Shown here in pieces: positions 22,490 to 32,506 of a DNA stretch of 64,000 nt (positions are counted from its first letter, which is position 1; every line of letters begins with the position of its first letter). Both the position numbers and the translations under genes were made by a program. The notes beneath the pieces were generated by a model. That model saw only the letters and a program-made list of their open reading frames with translations, did no database searches and was not told the origin of the DNA. The DNA is from Elymus sibiricus (lineage: Eukaryota > Streptophyta > Magnoliopsida > Poales > Poaceae). The stretch covers positions 306,280,509 through 306,344,508 of the forward strand of contig CM077671.1 of the NCBI GenBank assembly GCA_039707655.1, read 5' to 3'.

Positions 22490-23278
22490 GGAGGGGGGGG
22501 TTAGTGGGGGGTTAATCCCCCCACTAAACCGGATCGGGCCCGGGGCGTCCGGGGCACGGGCACGCCGGCACAAGACACCGGCGGCCAGGGGCGGTGCGGC
22601 CGGTGGGCGGGGGCGTAGCCACGGCGGGGCAACGGCGGTCAGCGGCGGCTATCGATGGCGGCGATGCGCAGCGCGCGCGGTCGCAACGATGGGAGCGAGC
22701 ACGGCCAGGCGCGGCGGTGCGCGGCACGAGCGAGCTGGGGCATGGGCGGCGCGGCGGTGGCCGGCGCGGGCAGCAGCGAGGGCCGCGGGAGGGCGCGGTG
22801 GCCGGAGGGAGAGAGGAAAAGGGGAGGAGGGAAGCCCCGGGGGCTCACATCGCGCGCGGGAGGGGATGGCAGTGGGCGCGAGGGGGCCGGCGGTGAGGAG
22901 ACGGTGACGGTGGGGAAGGCGCCGGCGGGGTGCGGGCCGGCGGGGCGGCGCCGGCTTCGGATGGGGGAGGAGGGGCAGGAGGTGGTGACGGCGACGAGGA
23001 GGCGAGGAGCAGGCCGGGGAGGGTCCGACGGCGGCGGGGGCGACCAGGCGCCGGCGAGGAGGTGACGGCGTGGGGCGTCGGCGTCGGCAACCCCGATCCA
23101 GATCCGGATCGGGGGGGAGAGAGCGAGCGGGGTGGGGGGGAGTGAGCGAGGGGGCGTCGGTGGTGGGTTGTGGGGGGGGGGGTTGTCCGCAGGGGCGCTG
23201 GGGTGGGCCGGTTGGCCCAGTTGGTCCAGCCCGGCTGGGCCGAGGCCCAGGGGGGAGGGGGGATGTTTTTTTATTCAT
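22490..23278 (-). other. GC-rich block of the 5' LTR with a 209-codon Pro/Arg-rich frame
   Basis: Counterpart of 4450-5221. The frame 23278-22649 is open in both LTRs although the sequence differs by several indels and substitutions. It is followed (sense direction) by AT-rich TAATTAATT sequence of the kind expected in a plant intron. Low complexity makes coding potential hard to judge. Confidence 0.35.
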
Positions 23279-23741
23279 TTATTTATTTAGACTTTCTGTT
23301 TCTTTTTATTTTAGCTTTATTTCTCCTTAATAAAAATGTGTAAAACTCTCCAATAAATACCTTGCAATATTCTGCAAGGCCACACACAGTTTGAGGAATT
23401 TGTAAATTGATTTGGAAATTTACATAATTCAAAAAGGGCATTTAATAATTTATTTGGCCTCTGTTTTATTTAATTTGCGGCACCAAAACACTTTGCAAAA
23501 AGTTGGTTATAATTTTAATATTACAAGGGGATTATTTGAAACCCATTCATGATTTTTATTTTCAGGTTTGCAAAACTTTCAAAACCACTTTTCAATTGAA
23601 TTTTGAATTGGATAAGAATTTGAATTTGCATTTGATTTCAACAGTGACCATAATTGAATTATCAAAATGGATTATCCTAATCCCCGGATTACTGTAGCTT
23701 GATTACAGAGATTACTGTAGCACTTAATCTAGGGTGTCACA

Positions 23742-25238
23742 GTGCCGCCCATGACTGGGTGGCCGGCCGTGATGGAGGAAGCTTTATCCGGCTCCTCCAT
23801 CGCCGAAGATCATCGCGCCCTTATGGGTGCGGTTTTGCATGGCATTCAGTCTGTTAATAGCGGACTGAAAGAGGCCTTCAAAAGTCTCTTGACGGGCTTC
23901 AAGGTGAGCCACGTAATACTCTTTTTCCTAGAAAAAGTTAATTTACCAAGTTTATGCAATCCTTATAAGTGTAGTAGCCCCCGATCCCTGGGTGAGTTTG
24001 AATAACCCATCCGGGGGTCAAATGCCCGAAAATTAGCAACGATGCTCAAGGCACCCTTTGTCCCTCATTATTCTAAGAGCTCCGGAGAGTACTTAGCAGA
24101 GGGTCTGAATCCAACAGCTCGGGAGTTTTAATGCACATAAGTTGTTTTGTAGGCCTCATGGTCGGCGGCGGCCGCCCACGCAGTGGAGCTTGCCGAGCTA
24201 AACCGGAAGCTCAAGAGCTCTGATGAAGAGCTCGATCGCCTGAACAAGAGATTTGACGAGACGCAAGGTGAGTCTGAATTGTATCATTCAGGCTATTGTC
24301 TATCCTCATTGATTGAGATATCCAGATTGTTATCCCTAATTGTTATTTACTCATTGTTACCACAGCTGTGGTCGCGGAGGTCGAGAACCTCAAGGCCGAG
24401 TTGAAAAGGTGAGGCAGGAGGCCGCGGATGAGAAGGCGGCGGCCGAACAAGTAGCAGCCGAACTGTCGGCATTAAAAGCCACGAGCGACAAGCATGAGGC
24501 ACGGGTGGTAGAGGTGCAGCTGGAGCTCAAGGATGCTAGCACGAAGTGCGAGGCCCTTGAGCAAAAGAACGAAGAGCAGGCAACCGAACTATCCACGCTG
24601 AAATCCGAGCTCAAAGTGGAGCGAGTTGATAGGCGCTTCTTTGAAGAAGAACTCCGCCAAGCTGAGGCGATCGCGGATGGTAAGCCGTACTTACTACAAT
24701 GTGCCTTTGGTGGTAACAGGTTTGCATTGCTCACCCGGGTGTGGCGTTCCTCATGCGCCTTTACGGACCTCCTAAGGAGTGCAGCGGACGCGAACAAATA
24801 CTTCGCCTCCGGGATGGGGATGTTGAGCCTCGGCTGTTCAGGGCGCAATTTCAAGCCCCCGAGCATCCTCCCCTCCTGAGCAAACAGATGAAACAATTGA
24901 TGGAGCTGCACAGGATGGCGGAGCCGGCCATGAAGGACCTCTGCATCCGGCTGTGGCCTGCAGAGCCGTTGCCGAGCAGTTACTTCGGCTTGGTGCAGAA
25001 ACTGTGCGACGCTGCACCTCAGATTGACATTCTAAAGCGTTCTACGTGCATCGAGGGAGCTCGGATGGCCTTTGCAAGGACCATGATGCACTGGTCGAGG
25101 CTCAAGCCGACCGAGGTGGCCACCGCGCCTCCACCCCCTGGGAATGAGCATAGGCGCCCCGAGCAATACTTTTCCACCGCGATGGATGGTGCTCGGGCGA
25201 TAGAAGCCCAATGCCCTAAGGATGTAATTTATGAATGA
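23742..25238 (+). pseudogene. Tat1 antisense gene, 3' part (exons 3-6): coiled-coil C-terminal half
   Basis: The gene resumes after the gypsy insertion. With the insert and one TSD copy removed, the exon 3 frame continues without a break to 23903. Predicted introns are 23904-24152 (AAG/GTGAGC to TTTGTAG), 24268-24365 (AAG/GTGAGT to CCACAG) and one starting at 24680 (ATG/GTAAGC) whose acceptor I could not fix. The exons after 24153 encode a long Glu/Lys/Ala-rich heptad-like stretch, probably a coiled coil, including AAAEQVAAEL and KSELKVERV. The final exon, open from about 24741, encodes MKQLMELHRMAEPAMKD onward to a TGA at 25236-25238. One frameshift lies near 24405. The codon pattern and splice-like sites support a real ancestral gene; the product's role is unknown. 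Confidence 0.7.
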
Positions 25239-26504
25239 GTGTTTTGTCATGCATCCGATGACTGTTCCGCTTTATAATGCGGTTGCATGGTTTATCATGT
25301 CTTTAAGCTTTGTATTATTTTGACTCCTATGTGGCCGTTTTATCTAAAAGTTGCGATTCGTCAGCTTCAGCCCCCATGTAGATACTACACGAGGTGTTTC
25401 TACCTCCACATTGTGACCCTTAGCCGACGTATCGGTGCCCGAAGGCGGTAGTGCAAGGGGAACAAGGCAATCAGACTATGATGCTTTATTGCTTTCACTT
25501 AGCCGTAGGAGCTTGACTGTGGGGGCTGATGACTAGCCCCTAGTGTTTTGTGATATTCGGATGCACCGAGGTTGAAACCAGCATCACATGGTTTGTGATC
25601 ATACAAACCCCTTGTATAACACGGAATAACCTCTATCGATTTTTAGTTTGACACTTATGCTCGGATTGCAGACCGGTTCTCGCTTATTATGACAGTCAGT
25701 TTTCGGCTTTCTCCACTGAGGTACTTGACAAGGCGAGCTGGAAGCACAATCGCAATGGTTCTCCCTTTACCCTTTTAGCCGAACGAGCGGAACGTAAGAG
25801 GGCAAACACAGGAGTTGGGCAACCCAACCATTGACCCAAGACATAATTCGGAACTGATTCATATAACGCAACATCCGAGACGTCGAACACATAAACAATA
25901 GTGCCGGGGTGATGCTTGGGGCGATTTCTATAGTCAAGCCCCCGGTCTATTAGCTGGTCGCATCATAATATGTACCGAAACAGCTTTTGCTATCGGCGTC
26001 GGTGAGTAGAGGACAGAGTATGTGACATAAAATATAGCGAGGAAGCCGTAAAGGATGGTCTTTATTTCTGATGATTTTCTTATAACTCAAACTGCCGAAG
26101 CAACTGTTACAGGTATTTTGAAATGAAAAGTAAAGTTTACAAAGGAGAGGTTTTACCCGGGGTCTTCGATGGGTAACTTGACGTCCTCAATGTGCCCTGT
26201 CGCATGTCTGCTCCTTTGCTCCCGAGGGGGTTGCGTTCCTTTAAAGGTGATTGCTACCGGGAAACGGACCTTGGGAAGAAGATCTTGAGAAGTCGCCGCA
26301 GTGTGGATGAGCTTTACGCTTGGAAGGTCCTAGATGGTACCTGTGGTTTGTCCGAAGACATGTGTTGGCAGTAGTTCGGTCCAGCCGAACACTTTCCCTT
26401 TGACAGTGGGTCGCCACAGCTGCCCATGGTATTTTGAGCGCGAAGTTGTGCCTTCTTGGCACATATTTAATGGGTACTAGGGCTGTGCTGTGGGGGGCGT
26501 ATCC
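25239..26504. other. Tat1 spacer between antisense gene and protease: no gene seen
   Basis: In a replication-competent Tat element RT, RNase H and integrase lie near here. I find none of their motifs. The part nearest the protease (26241-26504) still looks like decayed polyprotein, but no domain can be named. The rest is noncoding spacer. Confidence 0.6.
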
Positions 26505-27128
26505 CTATTTTTGTTGGGCGGAAAATGATTCCGGGAGTTCGGGTTGAGACCGAGCTCGTTTACTAACCTGACGTGCCTTTATGGCTGATTTGGGCATCGG
26601 CCTATCGTCGCCATACTGGAATTCGGCTGCCAGGGCCGCTGTGTGTTCCTCAGTTCGGAGAGAGCGTTCTGTGTTGCCATTGACAGTAATGACCCCGTTG
26701 GGCCCGGGCATCTTGAGCTTCAGGTACGCGTAGTGGGGGACGACGTTAAAGCGAGCGAATGTTGTGTGGCCGAGTAGGGCGTGATAACCGCTGCGAAAAG
26801 GGACAATGTCGAAGATCAAGTCTTCGTTTCGGAAGTTGTCGGGCGAGCCGAACACTACTTCCAGATTCACGGTGCCTGAGAAGCGGGCTTCGACGCCTGG
26901 GATTACTCCTTTAAAGGTAGTGTTGCTAGGTTTGATCCATGACGGATCTATACCCATCTTTTTCACCGTGTCTGAGTAAATCAGATTAAGGCTACTTCCT
27001 CCGTCCATTAGGACTCTAGTGAGGTGATACCCATCGATAATGGGGTCTAGGACAAGGGCTGCCGAACCTCCGTGACGAATACTGGTCGATGGTCCCATTG
27101 GTCGAAGGTGATCGGGCAAGCCGACCAT
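26505..27128 (-). pseudogene. Tat1 aspartic protease
   Basis: 207-codon frame. A retropepsin-like domain with active-site MDGGSSLNLIY (D42-G43-G44, numbered from the Met at 27128) and a FDIVPFRSGYHALLGHTTFARF region. Linker residues follow, then a stop. In relatives this is part of gag-pol; here it is separated from gag by frame changes near 27047-27128 and is not followed by RT. Confidence 0.85.
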
Positions 27129-29209
27129 GGGTTATACTTCGGGGCTATAGGCTCTACGGCATAGACCTCCCGAAGGGCGCTCTTCCTCTCCTTTTTTGGT
27201 ATGTGAGTGGCATATATCATGTTCACATTTTTTACCTCTGGAGGGAACAGCTTTTGTCCTCCATTGCTTGAACCGCGGGGCTCGTCGTCGTCCTCGCTGC
27301 GTGGGCCCTTGCCTTTCTCTTCGGTTGCGAGTTTGCCAGCTTGTTTGAATACCCAACAATTACGGTTGGTGTGGGTAGCGGGCTTGTCTTGGGTGCCGTG
27401 GATCTGGCAGGGCCTATCCATGATTTTGTCCAGGGTGGTAGGTCATTCTCGATTTCCTGTAGAAGGTTTCTTCCGCGGTCCAGATTTTGGGTTGCGGAAA
27501 CCGGCATTAACGGCCGTGTCCTCAGCATCGCCGTTGTTGTGCCGGCGTTTGTTTTTGTTACGTCGTGGTTTCTCATTTCCATCCCGGACTTCGGAGGTGC
27601 CGGGGTCTTCGGGGTTATGGCCTCGTCGGGCTAGCCAGTTATCCTCACCCGCGCAAAAGCGGGTCATAAGTGAGGTAAGGGCGGACGTTGTCCTTGTCTT
27701 GTCCTGGCCGAGCTGACGAGCTAGCCACTCGTCCCGGATATTATGTCTGAAGGAGGCTATTGCCTCGGCGTCCGGGCAGTCAATGATCTGGTTTTTCTTG
27801 GTCAGGAACCGATTCCAGAATTGCCGAGCCGATTCACCTGCTTTCTGGACAACATCGCTCAGGTCGGACGAGTCTGGTGGCCGGACATAAGTGCCCTGGA
27901 AGTTAGATTGGAAGGCATCCTCGAGCTCTTCCCAGCTTTCGATGGAATTCTCGGGGAGATTGTTTAACCAGTGTCGAGCTGGCCCCTTAAGTTTTAGGGG
28001 CAGATACTTGATGGCGTGGAGATCATCTCCTCGTGCCATATGAATGTGGAGGAGGAAGTCCTCAATCCACACGGCTGGGTCTGTTGTCCCGTCGTATTGC
28101 TCTATGTTAACTGGTTTAAACCCTTCAAGGAACTGATGTTGCATCACCTCGTCTGTGAAGCACAGTGGATGGGCAGCGCCTCTGACCCGAGCTATGTCAT
28201 GCCTACGATCGGCGGTCGATCGGGCCCGGTTTTGTTCCCGACCTCTATTGTTGCGGTCGAGCCAAGACTGGTACCCGTCCCGTCTAGCGGGGGAGTACCC
28301 TCTAGATCCGTAGATGGATCTTGTGTGGCCTGCTCTATAATCCAGGTCCTGTCGTAAGTCATACCTGTCCTTAGGCTCTGCTGGCTCTTTTCCTCTCCTG
28401 CAGGGTTCCGCAGGTCTGTACTCGGCCTCGCCGGTCATCCTATCCCGTCCTCGGGGAAGGCGGTCTGGCTGGTCGTACGGAGTATGCCTGGGAGACGATG
28501 TTTCAAGGACCTCGTCATCGAACTACGGTAGCAGCCGCTGGCGTGGGTAGCTCTTGGGTTGGCCCGGTAGATTGGTACCGTACCCTTCTTTGGCTGCCAA
28601 GACCCTCGTCCATCTATCATTGAGGGTGTCTTGTTTGGCTTTGAGCTGCTGTTGTTTTGCCTTCAGGCTTTGGGCGGTGGCTAAAAGCTGCCGCCTAAAC
28701 CGTTCCTGATCCGTAGGGTTTTCGGGGACGGTGAAGTCTTCGGCTTCCAGGCTGTCCTCCTCCTCGACAGGGGGAAGGTAGTTGTCGTCCTCGGAATCAT
28801 TAAGATCCTCGGTGTCGCGCGGATCTTCGGGCCTTTCCTGGTCCTCCAGTGGCTGTTCGGGGACTTCAGGGTCGCCGAGGTCTTCCGGGGTGTCGTTTTC
28901 CCTGGTGCCTGCAATGGCTTCCCTTCCCTTGTTTGCCTTAGATCGTTTTCGCTATTTCCGGCGCCTTGACGGCTCCTCACCGGATTTATCGCCATTCTTC
29001 TTAGGGGTGCGATTGCCCTTATCGTCGGGGGTGTCTACCATGTAGACGTCGTAGGTGGAGGTGGCAGTCCATCGCCCAGTGTTGACAGGGGCGGGGGCGC
29101 CGTCCTCTTCATCCATGTCTTCTACCTCCTCGGAGGCGTAGTCCAGCTTATCGGTTAAGTCTTCGATAGTGGCTACCAAGTGGGTGGTGGGCGGGTCAAA
29201 AAATTCCAC
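27129..29209 (-). pseudogene. Tat1 gag (degenerate)
   Basis: The capsid domain lies in the frame 28438-27443: FLEGFKPVNIEQYDGTTDP, then GPARHWLNNLPENSI and FQSNFQGTY, characteristic of retrotrans_gag (PF03732). N-terminal pieces are at 29209-28952 (acidic, with IEDLTDKLDYASEEV) and around 28995-28681 in another frame. Downstream, frame 27421-27047 has a CQIHGTQDKPATHTNRNC zinc-binding-like segment. At least three frame changes or stops separate the pieces. Confidence 0.8.
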
Positions 29210-29396
29210 ATGACCCGCCTTCAGACCGATCTGAGCATGAGTCGAGGTCGGGTCGTCTGTGATTTTTATTGATAGGATCCGATCCAGCGCCTCGTTGATC
29301 CACGCTCAGATCGGTCAACAATTCTTATTGATAGGATCCGATCCGGCTACCAGCAGGGTTTTCGGCCCGATGACCCCTTAGTCCAGGACTCCCTCA
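29210..29396 (-). repeat. Remnant of the Tat1 5' LTR
   Basis: The minus strand starts TGAGGGAGTCCTGGAC at 29396, a known start of Triticeae gypsy LTRs, but gag sequence begins only about 190 bp later; most of the LTR, primer site and leader are deleted. It contains a perfect 13-bp inverted repeat (29224-29236 with 29304-29316) and a 20-bp direct repeat (29266-29285 and 29325-29344). Confidence 0.65.
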
Positions 29397-30335
29397 ATCA
29401 TCAACCCTTCTCCATCGCCAATTCCATGATGCTCCCCACTGGGAGTGAGTAATTCCTTCGTAGGCTTGCTGGTCGGTGAGGAGTTGGATGAGATTCATCA
29501 TGTAATCGAGTTAGTTTTGTTAGGGCTTGATCCCTAGTATCCACTATGTTATGAGATTGATGTTGCTATGACTTTTCCATGCTTAATGCTTGTCACTAGG
29601 GCCCGAGTGCCATGATTTCAGATCTGAACCATTTATTTTATCACCATTATATCTATGTTCTTGATCCGATCTTGATAGTCATACGCACCTATTACGTGTT
29701 CTGGTCCGTAAACCTCGGAGTGACAATAGTCGGGATACTTTCCGGTGATGACCGTAGTTTGAGGAGTTCATGTATTCACCATGTGCTAATGCTTTGTTCT
29801 GGTTCTCTATTAAAAGGAGGCCTTAATATCCCTTAGTTTCCTTATGGACCCCGCTGCCACGGGAGGGTTGGACAAAAGATGTCATGCAAGTTCTTTTCCA
29901 TAAGCACGTATGACTATTTACGGAATTGATGCCTACATTACATTTATGAACTGGAGCTAGTTCTGTGTCGCCCTAGGTTATGACTGTTATATGATGAATA
30001 TCATCCAACGAGTTCACCGACCCAGTGCCTACGAGTTTTCCACATATTGTTCTTGCTAAGTTACTATTGCTACTGCTACTGTTCCAACTGCTACAAAACT
30101 ATTGCCATCACTGCTACTGTTATCATTACTGCTACCACTACTATCGAAAATATTATACTACTGTGCTACTGATCACTCTGATGCAGATATTTAATCTCCC
30201 GGTGTGGTTGAATTGACAACTCAGCTGCTAATACTCACAAATATTCTTTGGCTCCCCTTGTGTTGAATCTATAAATTTGGGTTGAATACTCTACCCTCGA
30301 AAACTGTTGTGATCCCCTATACTTGTGGGTTATCA
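29397..30335 (+). repeat. Right two-thirds of an Athila-type LTR (same family as 38194-39598)
   Basis: Matches, in opposite orientation, the LTR at 39598-38194 from its base 478 to its end, including the imperfect ACT/CTG triplet tract (about 30055-30150) and the GTGGGTTATCA terminus. Its first part lies left of the window, across Tat1, which inserted into it. It sits inside the 3' noncoding part of E3. Solo LTR or end of a full element cannot be decided here. Confidence 0.85.
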
Positions 30336-30719
30336 TTGGGTGGTTAAAAATTATAAACCCCTATCTTCCTATGTGTCTAATTGATGCTTTTGTTTCACAA
30401 ATATGACGTGAGTGTCAGCAATCATAGAAGACTAAATGATAGTTGAGTATGTGCACTTGCTAAACAAAGGTCTGGCATATACTCTTACTGAAATACGATG
30501 AATTGTAATTTCCTCAATGACTAAGAACATAGCTTGTTAGTTTTCAATAAGGTTTGTGGTTTACACTTTAGCGTGTGAATAGCTTATCACTTGTTCATGA
30601 GAAGTTTTATGATATTATATTGCTGCTATGATAATGACCATGATGCTATTATGTCCGTATTTTGTTTTTATCGGCACCTCTCTCTCTAATCATGTGGTCA
30701 TTATTATCGAGTTTGGCTT

Positions 30720-30737
30720 TCGCTTGAGGACAAGCGA
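30720..30737 (+). other. Hairpin before the E3 polypurine tract
   Basis: 7-bp stem 30720-30726 / 30731-30737 with loop AGGA. The polypurine tract begins 5 bases later. The same loop with different but complementary stem bases is at 39619-39636 and 47923-47942. Confidence 0.75.
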
Positions 30738-30741
30738 GGTC

Positions 30742-30756
30742 TAAGCTTGGGGGAGT
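30742..30756 (+). other. Polypurine tract of E3
   Basis: taagcttgggggagt directly before the LTR at 30757. Confidence 0.85.
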
Positions 30757-31646
30757 TGGTACGTCCATTTTGCATCATGATTTCATATTTATATTTATAA
30801 TGTTTTCAAGCATCATTTCACTTTTTGATGCAATCCTTATATCTTTTCTCTCTTATTTTACAAGGTTTACACAAAGACGAAAATCACCGGAAACTGGAAT
30901 TCTGGACGTGAAAGGCTATGGAAAAGGCTGGAAATTTTCTGGACTCCAAATTACCTGAAACTTCGTGGAGAATTTTTGTGGAATATATATATATTGGAGC
31001 AAAGAATCATCGAAGGGGGGCCACCAGTTGCCCACAAGGCAACAGGGTGCGCCCTGATGCCTTGTGGGTCCCACAGGCGGCTTCCGGTGCCCATCTTCTG
31101 CTATATGAAGGGTTTTGACCTAGAAAAAATAAGAAGGATGCTTTCGGGACGAAGCGCCAGCATCTTGAGGCGGAATCATGGGAAGGAGCACTTTTGCCCT
31201 CCGGCAGAGCGATACTGCCAGGGAAACTTGCCTCCACGAGGGGGAAATCCAAGCCATCGTCATCACCAACGCTTCCTCCTTCGTGGGAGGACCAATCTTC
31301 ATCACATCTTCACCAGCACCATCTCAACTCAAACCCTAGTTCATCTCTTGTATTCAATCTTTACCTCAAAACCTCGGATTGGTACGTGTGGGTTGCTAGT
31401 AGTGTTGATTACATCTTGTGGTTGATGCTAGTTGGTTTACTTTGTGGAAGATAATATGTTCAGATCCTTAATCATATTCATTATACCTCTGATCTTCAAC
31501 GTGGTGATGATTTGTGAGTAGTTACTTTTTTTCTCGAGGACATGGGAGAAGTCTTGTTATAAGTAATCATGTGAAGTTGTTATTCGTTCGATATTTTGAT
31601 GATATGTATGTTGTTGTTTCCTTTAGTGGTTTTATGTGAACGTCTA
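30757..31646 (+). repeat. LTR of E3, first part
   Basis: Begins TGGTACGTCCATTTTGCATC after the polypurine tract. Open frames inside are short and do not match known proteins. The LTR continues at 36727-36977 after the nested solo LTR and its TSD (gtcta at 31642-31646 and 36722-36726). Confidence 0.8.
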
Positions 31647-32506
31647 TGATACGTCTCCAACGTATCGATAATTTATGAAGTATTCATGCCATATTCATCT
31701 ATGTTTACAATACTTTTATATGGTTTTGATGCACTTTATATGATTTATTTAGAACTAACCCGGACTGACGTTGTTTTCAGCAGAATTACCGTGGTGTTGT
31801 TTTTGTGCAGAAAATGAAAGTTCTCGGAATCGCCCGAAACTTTTTGGTGATGTTTTGTGGACCAAATAAGCAATATTGCAGCGAAGAACCACCGGAGAAG
31901 AGCCACGAGGTGGGCACAACCCACCAGGGCGCACCAGAGGTCCCAGGTGCGCCCTAGTGTCTTGTGCCCTCCCCATGGCCCATCTTGGTGTGAAACCGAT
32001 GCCAAAAATCCTATAAATATAGAAACCATCAGAAATAACCCTGGACTCTCCGCTCCGCAACTCTCTGTATCGATGAAAAACCAATCTGGAGACGTTCTAT
32101 TACCCTGCCGTAGAGGGGAATCCATCTCCGGTGGCCATCTTCATCATCCCGGCGGAGGCCACGATGAGGAGGGAGTAGTCCACCCTCGGGGATGAGGGTA
32201 TGTACCAGTAGCTATGTGTTCAATCGCTCTCCCTCGTGTTCTTGAGATGTCACGATCTTGATGTATCACGGGCATTGTTAATATAGTCGGATCACATGAT
32301 GTTTCCCTTACTATCTTGTTGTGATGAATTGAATCTTTCACTTTGAGATATCGTTATGTTGAGATTTGAGAACACTTGATATATGTCTTGCATGTGGATA
32401 CTCGTGGTGACAATGGGGTGTTCTATTGATTCACTTGATATATGTTTTGGTACTCAACTTGCGGATTCCGAGGTGACATTGGGGTAATCTATGCATAGGG
32501 GTTGAT

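Larger units (their letters stand above)
1666..23741 (-). mobile_element. Chromodomain Ty3-gypsy retrotransposon with 4-kb LTRs, nested in Tat1
   Basis: Full-length insertion bounded by identical 5-bp TSDs, gtgcc (1661-1665 and 23742-23746). The LTRs are 1666-5684 and 19705-23741 and end in the inverted repeat TGTGAC/GTCACA. The sense strand is minus. A PBS matching initiator tRNA-Met lies at 19689-19701 and a polypurine tract next to the left LTR. The internal region contains RT, RNase H, integrase and a C-terminal chromodomain-like segment in gypsy order, but gag and protease are missing, replaced by about 1.8 kb of unrecognised sequence. A 9-kb copia element (7511-16545) splits RNase H from integrase. 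LTRs differ at roughly 3 percent over the first 450 bp compared by eye. The family name is not certain. Confidence 0.92.
19705..23741 (-). repeat. 5' LTR of the chromodomain gypsy element (4037 bp)
   Basis: Direct repeat of 1666-5684, carrying the same GC-rich and AT-rich blocks, GAGG-N-CCCTC repeats and exon-like blocks. Here the exon-like blocks are undamaged. Confidence 0.93.
1..29396 (-). mobile_element. Tat1: Tat-lineage Ty3-gypsy element, non-autonomous, left end outside the window
   Basis: The gag and protease remnants lie on the minus strand (29209 down to 26505). A multi-exon gene lies on the plus strand (1-1665 and 23742-25238), between the protease and the 3' end, which is off the left edge. 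Tat-lineage gypsy elements of plants are known to carry an antisense ORF downstream of pol, often matching PF04195. No RT, RNase H or integrase is found between the protease and the antisense gene, so the element could not move alone. The 5' LTR survives only as about 187 bp ending at 29396 (TGAGGGAGTCC start on the minus strand). The likely right TSD is atcat at 29397-29401; its partner is outside the window. The element is split by a 22-kb gypsy insertion at 1666-23741. Lineage call is by architecture and domain recognition, not by phylogeny. Confidence 0.8.

Noticed and set aside
24390..24911. 173-codon Ser/Ala/Cys-rich frame on the minus strand
   Set aside because: Shadow of the coiled-coil exon of the Tat1 antisense gene on the other strand.
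30025..30216. Tyr/Cys/His-rich frame
   Set aside because: Translation of the imperfect triplet tract of the Athila-type LTR.
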